Assembly: GCF_006442795.2 (NCBI RefSeq)
Contig: NZ_CP083956.1
Location: forward strand, 1,713,501 to 1,777,500
Origin: Mesorhizobium sp. B1-1-8
GTDB taxonomy: Bacteria > Pseudomonadota > Alphaproteobacteria > Rhizobiales > Rhizobiaceae
DNA: 64,000 bases
Reading direction: 5' to 3'
The translations under genes were made by a program, and so were the position numbers. Shown piece by piece: positions 25,366-32,689 of the stretch (positions are counted from its first letter, which is position 1; every line of letters begins with the position of its first letter). The notes below the pieces were generated by a model. It was given only the letters and a program-made list of their open reading frames with translations. It made no database searches and was not told where the DNA came from.

Positions 25366-26789
25366 CCGACTGCTTCCTGTGATCGCACTGAGGGCAGCGC
25401 GATCCTCAGCGCGGCGATGCATCCGACAATCCCGAGCGGCACGAAGGCGAGGAACAGCCAGCCGGCGACGCCGGCCGCGGCCTCGCGGTTCAGGCCGCCG
25501 GAGAAGCCGCTGGCATTGGCGACGATGCCTGCAAGCGCGGCGCCTACAGCATAGCCGATCCGCTGCATGGTCGGCACCGCGGCCGACGCAATTGTCTGCT
25601 CGTCGCCCCGGGCCGAGGCGACGATGACACGGGTCAGGAACGGCCAGGCAACGCCAAAGCCGCCGCCTTGCAGAAGAGCGCAAAGCAGGATGAGCGGGAT
25701 CGAGCCGGCAGGGATCGTGTAGGCGAAGCCGGCGAGGCCGGTGGCGATCATCAAGGCGCCGATGACGATGATTACCCGCTCGCGTTCCAGCGGCGCGTTG
25801 GCGACGAGGATCGACAGGATCGACCAGGCGATCGATTCAGCGGCTATGATGTAGCCGGTGGTCAGGATCGGGACGCCGTGCAGCGTGGTGAGCAGCAGCG
25901 GTCCGTAAATGGCGAAGGTGCAGGTCGCCACCGAAAATGCGGCGACCATGGTCATGCCGTTGCCGAGCGGCGACCGCCAGGAGAAGAGCTGTGAGGGGAA
26001 CAGGCGTGAGCCCGGCCTGAGCGCATCGACACGGAAGAATAGCGCCAGACCGACCAGGCCGAGGCCAAGCAGCAGCGACGAGCGCAGCAGGGCGATGTCG
26101 ACGCCGGCGGTGGCGATCAGCACCACGCTGATGGCGAGACAGCCGAGTGCCAGATAAGGGAAGGGCGGCGCCGTGCCGGTGGCTGCCTGCGGCCTCTTCG
26201 CCCCGAGTGTGTCGAGCACGATGAAGCTTGCCAGCGCCATCGCCGCGCCGCCCAGCGTGAAGGCGCCGAAGGCCCAGCGCCACGACAACAGATCGACCAT
26301 GATCGCGCCGAGCAGCGGGCCGCTGAAGGCGGCGACGCCCCAGATCGCCGACATGATGCCGAAGAGCTGCGGCCAGATGTTGCGTGGAAACAGCCGCTCG
26401 ACCGAGACGAAGGCCAGCGACACAAGCGCGCCGCCGCCCAGGCCCTCGATCAGCCGGCCGGCAAGGAACGCGGGCATCGATGGCGCCGTGGCGCAGACCA
26501 ACGCCCCGACCGCGTAGAGCAGGGCGGCGACCATCATGTTGGAGCGCAGCGCGACATAGCTGACCAGCCTGCCGGCGGCCGCACCGGCAACAATGGCGCC
26601 AAGTTCATAGACCGCCAGCGACCAGCCGACGAATTCGACACCGGCAAGGTCGCCGACCATTGCCGGCATGATCGTGGCGATCATCGTCTCATTGGTGGCA
26701 TGCAGCAGAATGCCGAGGCTGATGAAACAGAAGCGCGCCAGGTCGCCGCTTGCCCACAGCGCCCGCCAATCCACCTTGTTGCCGCCCAT
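25362..26789 (-). CDS. MFS transporter, drug-exporter type
   Basis: A 475-residue major facilitator with about 12-14 hydrophobic helices. Seen are LGILLHATNETMIATIMPAM in helix 1, GRLVSYVALRSNMM in the family-typical loop 2-3 and GRLIEGLGGGALVSL around helix 4, closest in layout to multidrug exporters of the EmrB/DHA2 type. The start at 26789 is preferred because a MerR-type promoter lies at 26883-26913, which rules out the longer frame. It overlaps the convergent coaBC stop by 4 bases. The substrate is unknown; the promoter type suggests a toxic compound or redox/metal signal. Confidence 0.85.
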   Translation of the reverse strand: MGGNKVDWRALWASGDLARFCFISLGILLHATNETMIATIMPAMVGDLAGVEFVGWSLAVYELGAIVAGAAAGRLVSYVALRSNMMVAALLYAVGALVCATAPSMPAFLAGRLIEGLGGGALVSLAFVSVERLFPRNIWPQLFGIMSAIWGVAAFSGPLLGAIMVDLLSWRWAFGAFTLGGAAMALASFIVLDTLGAKRPQAATGTAPPFPYLALGCLAISVVLIATAGVDIALLRSSLLLGLGLVGLALFFRVDALRPGSRLFPSQLFSWRSPLGNGMTMVAAFSVATCTFAIYGPLLLTTLHGVPILTTGYIIAAESIAWSILSILVANAPLERERVIIVIGALMIATGLAGFAYTIPAGSIPLILLCALLQGGGFGVAWPFLTRVIVASARGDEQTIASAAVPTMQRIGYAVGAALAGIVANASGFSGGLNREAAAGVAGWLFLAFVPLGIVGCIAALRIALPSVRSQEAVG

Positions 26790-26882
26790 TTTGTCGCCGC
26801 CTGCTGCCGTCACGTCGATCTCCTGCTGCCGTTCGCAGCCTGACCGCGTTGCGGTCGAGGTGCCAGGTCCAGTTCGGCGGGG

Positions 26883-26913
26883 CTTGTAGAACCTCAACCG
26901 CGGTTGAGCTCAA
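26883..26913 (-). promoter_or_regulatory. MerR/SoxR-type promoter with 19-bp spacer and palindromic operator
   Basis: On the minus strand -35 TTGAGC (26913-26908) and -10 TACAAG (26888-26883) are 19 bases apart. The spacer region holds a perfect 16-bp palindrome, CTCAACCGCGGTTGAG (26893-26908). Overlong 19-bp spacers with a central palindrome are the mark of MerR-family activated promoters. It faces the MFS gene. No merR-like gene is in the window. Confidence 0.6.
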
Positions 26914-26982
26914 GCGACTTTTTTCAGCAATGTCGCGGCCGCTGAGAGAGCCGCGAATTCATGCGCAAGCGATCAGCGCGCC

Positions 26983-27017
26983 AAAAAAAGCGGCCCGGAA
27001 CGAGTGTCCCGGGCCGC
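26983..27017 (-). terminator. Intrinsic terminator of the DUF992 gene
   Basis: On the minus strand GCGGCCCGG and CCGGGCCGC form a 9-bp perfect stem with a 10-base loop, followed by seven T. It lies 33 bases after the DUF992 stop. Confidence 0.88.
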
Positions 27018-27049
27018 ATCCGTTCTGATCGAATGGCCGATCGAAAGCT

Positions 27050-27523
27050 TCACTTGTAGGAATGGACGAGGTCAAGCGAGGCCACGGTGACGGCCAGATT
27101 GACGCCGGTCTGCGCCTGGACGCTGAGCGGCTCGAGCATGAAGGCGCTGTTCCATCCGCCGACCAGGACGTTGGCACCTCCGCCGGTCACCACGCTCGCC
27201 TCGGCATTGACACCGTAATAGCTGCCGGCGAGATCCCCCGCGTCATGACTGGGGGTAGCTGCCAGGACTGCCCAGACAAGCTGGCCCTGATGCGTCTTGC
27301 CGACATCGACGCCGAGCTTGGAGATCATCCCGGTGTAAATCTCGGCAGGCCCGTGATGAGAAGGCCGGAAGACGCAGGACACGCCCTTGTTTGACGAGAT
27401 GATATAGCCGATGCCCCCGTCAATGGAGCAATCGAGTGTGCCGAGCCGGAGCGTGCCGGCGCTTACGGGAAAGGCGAGCACGGTGCTGGCAAGCGCGGCG
27501 GCATAGGCAAGTTTCCTGATCAT
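27050..27523 (-). CDS. DUF992-family secreted protein
   Basis: A 157-residue periplasmic protein: signal peptide (MIRKLAYAAALASTVLAFPVSA), then a domain with GTLDCSIDGGIGYIISS, CVFRPSHHGPAEIYTG, LVWAVLAATPSHDAGDLAGS and VGGWNSAFMLEPLSVQAQ, which I recognise as DUF992, common in Rhizobiales and of unknown function. The two Cys could form a disulfide. It has its own terminator and an excellent EcfG-type promoter, so it is probably a general-stress gene. Confidence 0.85.
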   Translation of the reverse strand: MIRKLAYAAALASTVLAFPVSAGTLRLGTLDCSIDGGIGYIISSNKGVSCVFRPSHHGPAEIYTGMISKLGVDVGKTHQGQLVWAVLAATPSHDAGDLAGSYYGVNAEASVVTGGGANVLVGGWNSAFMLEPLSVQAQTGVNLAVTVASLDLVHSYK

Positions 27524-27555
27524 GGCAAAGGTCCTTTTGCAAATTGGCCCCGGTA

Positions 27556-27581
27556 AACGATCGAGGTGCACGGAGCGTTCC
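27556..27581 (-). promoter_or_regulatory. EcfG-type (general stress sigma) promoter
   Basis: On the minus strand GGAAC (27581-27577) and CGTT (27559-27556) are separated by 17 bases, an exact match to the alphaproteobacterial EcfG consensus. The start codon of the DUF992 gene is about 33 bases further on. Confidence 0.65.
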
Positions 27582-27708
27582 GCCGAAAACCTGGCGCCAG
27601 CAAGGGAAGAGTTAACGCATTGCTATCGGCGTTTTTTGACCACAGCACGGGCCGGCCGGACCGTCGCCGGCGGCGGAGCCAGGCAGATCGGCTTGTGTTG
27701 AACGCGGA

Positions 27709-28557
27709 TCAGCTGGCGCTGGAGGTGCGCGACAGGCCGTCCTTGGCCGGCTGATAGTTCGGGTCGAGGTGAACGGCTTCGCGGTAGGATTTGGCCGCCC
27801 TGACCTTGTCGCCGCGCCGCTCGTAGATCAGCGCCTGGTTGGCCCAGGCCTCGGCATTCTTGCCGTCGAGCTTGATGGCCATGTTGAAGTCGGAGAAGGC
27901 GTTGTCCTCGTCATTCATGGCGAGGTAGGAGAGGCCGCGGCCGTTATAGGGCTCGGCGGCGTCAGGCGCCAGCGAGATGGCGGTCGAGAAATCCTCGATG
28001 GCGAATTTGTGCTGGCCCTGGCTCTGATAGATCAGGCCGCGATTGTGATAGGCGCGCGCATCGGTGGTGTCGAGCTGGATCGCCTTCTGGAAGTCGTTGA
28101 AGGCATCCTGGGTGCGGCCCGCCTTGCGATAGAGATTGCCGCGGCCGATGTAAGCGGCGTCATAGTTGGCGTTGATCTGGATCGAGCGGTTGTAGTCGGC
28201 GAGCGCTGCTTGCTGGTTGCCGAGGAAGCGCTGGATGAGGGCGCGGTTGGAATAGGCCTGGTAGAAATTCGGATTGAGCTGGATGGCGGAGTCGAAATCC
28301 TTGAGCGCCGCCTGGTACTGGCCGCCGCGGCCATAGGCCGAGCCGCGCACGTTGTAGCCCTCGGGGTCCTGCGGATTGCGCTGGATGACCGCCGACAGCG
28401 AGGAGATGTTCTCGGTCGACCCTTGCGCCTTGTCGATATTGTTGAACTCGCCGGTCGGGGTCGTCTGGCACGCTGCTAGGGCCAGGCCCGAAAGCAGGGC
28501 CGCAGTCAGGGCGAAGCCGCGAAAAGCGGTCCCGCGCTCCACGGAAATTGCATTCAT
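27709..28557 (-). CDS. TPR-repeat lipoprotein
   Basis: A 282-residue lipoprotein. The signal ends in the lipobox LALAAC, then at least six tetratricopeptide repeats follow (for example AYSNRALIQRFLGNQQAALADY, seen as AYSNRALIQRFLGNQ, and AYHNRGLIYQSQGQHKFAIED). It resembles the NlpI-like TPR lipoproteins of rhizobia, which act as adaptors in the envelope. GAGGAC precedes the ATG at 28557. It lies downstream of the rpsU terminator on the same strand, so it has its own promoter. Confidence 0.87.
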   Translation of the reverse strand: MNAISVERGTAFRGFALTAALLSGLALAACQTTPTGEFNNIDKAQGSTENISSLSAVIQRNPQDPEGYNVRGSAYGRGGQYQAALKDFDSAIQLNPNFYQAYSNRALIQRFLGNQQAALADYNRSIQINANYDAAYIGRGNLYRKAGRTQDAFNDFQKAIQLDTTDARAYHNRGLIYQSQGQHKFAIEDFSTAISLAPDAAEPYNGRGLSYLAMNDEDNAFSDFNMAIKLDGKNAEAWANQALIYERRGDKVRAAKSYREAVHLDPNYQPAKDGLSRTSSAS

Positions 28558-28621
28558 CTTTGTCCTCACTGCCGCCGCGCCGTCAGGTCCGTTCCCTCTC
28601 CGAACCGGGGTCGAATATAAA

Positions 28622-28655
28622 CAAAAAGGTGGCGGCGATTCCGCATCGCGCCACC
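28622..28655 (-). terminator. Intrinsic terminator of rpsU
   Basis: On the minus strand GGTGGCGCGAT pairs with ATCGCCGCCACC (one bulge) around a 5-base loop, followed by TTTTTGTTT. It lies 35 bases beyond the rpsU stop. Confidence 0.85.
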
Positions 28656-28689
28656 CTCGGTATCCTTCGAAAAGGACGAAAAATTGGCG

Positions 28690-28956
28690 TTATGAGCGCG
28701 GCGAGCGCGGCGCGCCGGCGGCACCGGCCGGAGCCGGGCGCGGGGTCATCGGCAGCAGGCCTTCGCGCTGCGCGCGCTTGCGGGCCAGCTTGCGGGCGCG
28801 ACGAACGGCTTCCGCCTTTTCGCGAGCACGCTTCTCCGACGGCTTCTCGTAGTGACCGCGCATCTTCATCTCGCGGAAAATACCTTCGCGCTGCATCTTC
28901 TTCTTCAGCGCGCGAAGCGCCTGATCAACGTTGTTGTCGCGGACGAGTACCTGCAC
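28690..28956 (-). CDS. rpsU: 30S ribosomal protein S21
   Basis: An 88-residue small-subunit protein starting [19 protein letters not shown] and carrying [19 protein letters not shown], both characteristic of S21. The C terminus (about 20 residues, Pro/Ala/Gly-rich, ending APRSPRS) is longer than in enterobacteria, as is usual in alphaproteobacteria. The start is GTG with AGGA 8 bases before it; the frame upstream of this is not part of the protein. Confidence 0.94.
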   Translation of the reverse strand: MQVLVRDNNVDQALRALKKKMQREGIFREMKMRGHYEKPSEKRAREKAEAVRRARKLARKRAQREGLLPMTPRPAPAGAAGAPRSPRS

Positions 28957-29043
28957 GGGCAATCCTGTCTTCGGGTTTGAAATCCATAGGCACGCGGCCA
29001 TAGCCACCATGCCTCCGCGGCGGGTTGCACCGCGAATTGTGGC

Positions 29044-29063
29044 GGCTGATAGCAGAATCAGCC
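29044..29063. other. Small perfect stem-loop between the SET gene and rpsU
   Basis: GGCTGAT (29044-29050) and ATCAGCC (29057-29063) are perfectly complementary around a 6-base loop. It follows the SET gene and has no T tract, so a terminator role is uncertain. Confidence 0.35.
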
Positions 29064-29134
29064 TGGGATGTCCACTGCCGATTGCAACAGGCGCGATCAA
29101 AAACTGGAGCGCCGTGCCTTGCCCTTGTCTCTGC

Positions 29135-29521
29135 CTACGCTGTCGCCAAATGGAGGCGCGCGAAATCCTCGAAGAACTCGCCGTAGTCGCAGGTGATTTC
29201 CTCGCCGGCGGCGATGTCGCGGGTAGCGGTGGCGCCGCCATATCGCGAGAAATCCGTGTTCGGCCGCTCGGCATGGTTCATGAAACGGCCATTGTCGACT
29301 TCATAGACCATGAAGCCCGGCCGGTCCGGACTGGGATAGGCGTAACGGTCGAGCAATTCCTTCAGATGCGGCGGCGCCGTCTCGTATTTTTCCATCGGGA
29401 TCAGCCGGTCGAAATCGGGATCCAGGCGCCAGATCGAGGCGCCCTTGCGGATCGGCTCGGCGGCGAAAACACCGACGCCTTCGATTGCGCTCTGGGCGAC
29501 GTAGGTTCTGATCAGCAGCAT
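29135..29521 (-). CDS. SET-domain protein (putative protein-lysine methyltransferase)
   Basis: A 128-residue protein that is essentially one SET domain. [19 protein letters not shown] is the N-terminal strand region, then [12 protein letters not shown] (the NHxxxPN motif binding SAM) and [14 protein letters not shown] (GEELxxDY motif with the catalytic Tyr). Stand-alone bacterial SET proteins methylate protein lysines; the target is unknown. The ATG at 29521 is chosen for a GGGAAAG ribosome site and the domain start. That site lies inside two alternative hairpins (29523-29572), so translation may be conditional. Confidence 0.87.
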   Translation of the reverse strand: MLLIRTYVAQSAIEGVGVFAAEPIRKGASIWRLDPDFDRLIPMEKYETAPPHLKELLDRYAYPSPDRPGFMVYEVDNGRFMNHAERPNTDFSRYGGATATRDIAAGEEITCDYGEFFEDFARLHLATA

Positions 29522-29522
29522 C

Positions 29523-29572
29523 TTTCCCGTCCGTTTTCGACGGGAAACGAAAATCGTCAAAACGGACGGGAA
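29523..29572 (-). promoter_or_regulatory. Alternative hairpins covering the ribosome site of the SET gene
   Basis: Reading the minus strand, the ribosome-site segment (29537-29524) pairs perfectly over 14 bases with 29572-29559 (TTCCCGTCCGTTTT). Its part GACGGGAAA (29531-29523) also pairs perfectly over 9 bases with TTTCCCGTC at 29547-29539, with a 7-base loop. The two pairings exclude each other, and both bury the Shine-Dalgarno two bases before the ATG. This looks like a translational switch, an RNA thermometer or an operator. Confidence 0.6.
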
Positions 29573-29630
29573 TGCAAGGCCGTAGTCGCAACATTTTAGC
29601 GGATGGGCATATCGGCCGTCTGCAAATGGA

Positions 29631-30389
29631 TCACGTCCGGTTGATCGAGACGCCGCCATCGGCAAACAGCGCCGTGCCGGTGGTGAAGCTCGAGGCGTCG
29701 GAGGCAAGGTAAAGCGCCGAACGGGCGATCTCTTGCGGCTGTGCGACGCGTTTCAAGGCATGCAGGTTTTCGACGAAGGCTCGCGATTCGGGCGTCTTGA
29801 AGGTCGCGGCAGGCGTATCGGTGCCGCCAGGCAGCAGCGCGTTGACCCGCAGCCCTTTCGGCCCGTATTCGGCGGCCAGCACCTGCGTCAGCCCGATCAG
29901 GCCGGCCTTGGCCGCGGCATAGGCCGCCATGCCCGGCATGCCGGCGGTGTAGCCGACGAAGCTGGAGGTGAAGATCAGCGAGCCGCCGCCGCGCTCCAGC
30001 ATCGCCGGTATCTGGTGCTTCGCGCCGAGGAAGGCGCTGGTCAGGTTGGTATCGAGCGTTCCATGCCATGTCTGTGCCGACATGTCGGGAACCGGACCCA
30101 TGATACCGACCGAACCGGCATTGTTCAGTGCGATATCGAGCCCGCCGAAGGCGGCGGCCGCCAGTTCGACGAGAGCTTTCGCATAGGCTTCGTCGGTGAC
30201 GTCGCCGGCAAGCGCGACGGCCGTGCCCTCGGCTGCCTCGATTTCGGCGACGAGTGCGTCAAGTTCTGCTTGGCGACGGGCGGCAACGACCACCTTGGCG
30301 CCTTGCTCGGCGAACAGTTTTGCGGTGGCGCGGCCGATGCCGGAACTGGCGCCGGTGACGATGGCGACCTTGTCTGTCAGTGCGAACAT
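29631..30389 (-). CDS. SDR-family oxidoreductase
   Basis: A 252-residue classical short-chain dehydrogenase of the FabG-like group: VTGASSGIGRATAKLF, AARRQAELD for cofactor choice (Arg after the second strand suggests NADP), ALNNAGSVG, catalytic Ser in FTSSFVGY, and YAAAKAGLIGL with Tyr and Lys. It ends in ALFADGGVSINRT. It stands between the SET gene and a YrdB-like gene, all leftward, with no clear pathway context. Confidence 0.9.
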   Translation of the reverse strand: MFALTDKVAIVTGASSGIGRATAKLFAEQGAKVVVAARRQAELDALVAEIEAAEGTAVALAGDVTDEAYAKALVELAAAAFGGLDIALNNAGSVGIMGPVPDMSAQTWHGTLDTNLTSAFLGAKHQIPAMLERGGGSLIFTSSFVGYTAGMPGMAAYAAAKAGLIGLTQVLAAEYGPKGLRVNALLPGGTDTPAATFKTPESRAFVENLHALKRVAQPQEIARSALYLASDASSFTTGTALFADGGVSINRT

Positions 30390-30491
30390 CTTTTTGCATC
30401 CTTGCTTTGAGCCGGGCTTGCCGACGGTCGGATGCTTCGTCGCAAATCGGCATGGCCGCAGCCACCCGAAACCCGCTAAAGCCCTGCGGGA

Positions 30492-30863
30492 CTACTGCCG
30501 CAGCAGCCACGCCAGGCGATCGAGCGAAAAGACGTAGCTGATGGCAATGAGCACAGCGATGACGATGCCTGTGGTGGTATAGCCGGCCAGATGGTATCCG
30601 GCCGCACCGCCGAAAAGGATGATAAGTTCCAGCGCCAGCCTGACGGCCCCTGGCACCGGAACCGGCGCGCGACCCGACCGGCTTGGGTCATCGCGCACTG
30701 CAAAAGTCCCCCAAAGAGCTGCCGCAACGAGCGGCAATCCTGGAGCGAGTATCCAACGCAACCATCCGTCCGACAAACTCCAGCCGGCCATGCCGAGCCC
30801 GAGCAGAGCGGCAAGCTCGAGCAGGAAGCGCAATGTCAGGTTCCACCAGGCGTTGCCCACCAT
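30492..30863 (-). CDS. YrdB-like (DUF2568) four-helix membrane protein
   Basis: A 123-residue membrane protein with about four helices (LRFLLELAALLGLGMAGWSL, LPLVAAALWGTFAV, LALELIILFGGAAGYHL and GIVIAVLIAISYVFSL). The start LRFLLELAALLG and the WGTFAVRDDPSRSG loop fit the DUF2568/YrdB family, whose function is not known. It is divergent from soxB. Confidence 0.75.
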   Translation of the reverse strand: MVGNAWWNLTLRFLLELAALLGLGMAGWSLSDGWLRWILAPGLPLVAAALWGTFAVRDDPSRSGRAPVPVPGAVRLALELIILFGGAAGYHLAGYTTTGIVIAVLIAISYVFSLDRLAWLLRQ

Positions 30864-31064
30864 CGTCCTCCGAATCCCCAGGCCACAGGAGTGTGATCGA
30901 AGGCGGCGGCCTCAGCCAGTCTTGATCTGTCTTTCCGTCACGGCGCAAAACGGCAAGTGCCGTCGCAAACAGCGCAAGGGTGACAGCGCGGTTTCGCTAG
31001 TGATACACCTCGCGCGCCGGGGAAACCCGCGCGAACTCCGCGAGATTTTGGGCGAGGCTGGAAC

Positions 31065-32318
31065 GTGAAGAAATACTCGGTATTCGCCATTGCCCGCGAG
31101 GCCATGCGCGGCCACAAGGGCTGGGAGGAGCAGTGGTCCTCGCCCGAACCGAAAAAGGAATATGACGTCGTCATCGTCGGCGCCGGCGGCCATGGCCTGG
31201 CGACCGCCTATTATCTGGCGTCCCAGCATGGCATCACCAATGTCGCGGTGCTGGAGAAGGGCTGGCTCGGCGGCGGCAACACCGGCCGCAACACCACCAT
31301 CATCCGCTCCAACTATCTCTATGACGAAAGCGCCGGCATCTACGACCATGCGCTGAAGCTGTGGGATGGGCTGAGCCAGGAGCTCAACTACAACGTCATG
31401 TATTCGGCTCGCGGCGTCATGATGCTTTCGCACAATGTCCATGACGTCCAGGTGGCGAAGCGCCACGTCCATGCCAATCGCCTCAACGGCATCGACAATG
31501 AATGGCTGACACCGGAGCAGGCGAAGGCCTTCTGTCCGCCGCTCAACATTTCCAAAGACGCGCGCTATCCGGTGATGGGCGCGGCCCTGCAGCGGCGCGG
31601 CGGCACGGCGCGCCATGACGCGGTCGCCTGGGGCTATGCGCGTGGCGCCTCGGCACGCGGCGTGCACATCATCCAGAATTGCGAGGTCACCGGCATCAAG
31701 CGCGCCGCCAATGGCGCGGTCAGCGGCGTCGAGACGACGCGCGGCTTCATCGGCGCCAAGAAAGTCGGCGTCGTCGCCGCCGGTCATTCCTCGGTAATCA
31801 TGGACATGGCCGGCGTGCGCATGCCGCTGGAAAGCTATCCGCTGCAGGCGCTGGTGTCGGAACCGGTCAAGCCCGTGGTGCCCTGCGTGGTGATGTCGAA
31901 CACCGTGCACGCCTATATCTCGCAGTCCGATAAGGGCGAGTTGGTCATCGGCGCCGGCACCGACCAGTATGTTTCCTATTCGCAGACCGGCGGGTTGCAT
32001 ATTCTCCAGCACACGCTCGATGCAATCTGCGAGATGTTTCCGATCTTCACGCGCATGAAGATGCTGCGCTCGTGGGGCGGCATCGTCGACGTCACGCCCG
32101 ACCGCTCGCCGATCCTGGCCAAGACGCCGGTCAAGGGGCTCTACGTCAATTGCGGCTGGGGCACGGGCGGCTTCAAGGCGACGCCCGGTTCCGGCCACGC
32201 CTTTGCCCACACCATCGCCCGAGACGATCCGCATCCGATCAACGCGCCCTTCACCATCGAGCGCTTCCGCACCGGCCGTCTCATCGACGAGGCGGCTGCG
32301 GCGGCGGTGGCGCACTGA
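31065..32318 (+). CDS. soxB: Sarcosine oxidase, beta subunit
   Basis: A 417-residue flavoprotein subunit of heterotetrameric sarcosine oxidase, which oxidises N-methylglycine to glycine, passing the methyl carbon to tetrahydrofolate. [18 protein letters not shown] binds [18 protein letters not shown] is the family signature; His184 in [13 protein letters not shown] is a candidate for the covalent FMN site known from the family. The C-terminal [12 protein letters not shown] is also conserved. It starts with GTG and leads the operon soxB-soxD-soxA-soxG. Confidence 0.95.
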   Translation: MKKYSVFAIAREAMRGHKGWEEQWSSPEPKKEYDVVIVGAGGHGLATAYYLASQHGITNVAVLEKGWLGGGNTGRNTTIIRSNYLYDESAGIYDHALKLWDGLSQELNYNVMYSARGVMMLSHNVHDVQVAKRHVHANRLNGIDNEWLTPEQAKAFCPPLNISKDARYPVMGAALQRRGGTARHDAVAWGYARGASARGVHIIQNCEVTGIKRAANGAVSGVETTRGFIGAKKVGVVAAGHSSVIMDMAGVRMPLESYPLQALVSEPVKPVVPCVVMSNTVHAYISQSDKGELVIGAGTDQYVSYSQTGGLHILQHTLDAICEMFPIFTRMKMLRSWGGIVDVTPDRSPILAKTPVKGLYVNCGWGTGGFKATPGSGHAFAHTIARDDPHPINAPFTIERFRTGRLIDEAAAAAVAH

Positions 32319-32392
32319 TGCCGACATTGAGGCTTTGCGATCAACCGGCCGGCGCTCGCGTCGGCCATGGCGAATTGTAGGATCGACCGAAA

Positions 32393-32689
32393 ATGCTTCT
32401 CATCCGCTGCCCCTATTGCGAGGAAGAGCGTCCGGAGCTCGAATTCCGCAACGCCGGCGAGGCGCATATTGCGCGCTCGGCCAACATCGCCGGAGAGAGC
32501 GACGACGACTTCGAGAAGTTCTTCTTCATCCGCTCGAACCCGAAGGGCGTCATCTATGAACGCTGGCGGCACATCCATGGCTGCGCGCGCTTCTTCAATG
32601 CCGTGCGCGACACCGTCACCGACAAGTTCGTCATGACCTACAAGGCCGGTGAGCCGAGGCCCGCGAAGCTGCCTGGAGCCTCGAAATGA
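32393..32689 (+). CDS. soxD: Sarcosine oxidase, delta subunit
   Basis: A 98-residue small subunit that binds structural zinc in the sarcosine oxidase complex. The ligands are visible as CPYC near the N terminus and HIHGCARFF in the middle. Its stop overlaps the soxA start by 4 bases. The soxB-D-A-G order is that of the classical tetrameric enzyme operon. Confidence 0.95.
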   Translation: MLLIRCPYCEEERPELEFRNAGEAHIARSANIAGESDDDFEKFFFIRSNPKGVIYERWRHIHGCARFFNAVRDTVTDKFVMTYKAGEPRPAKLPGASK

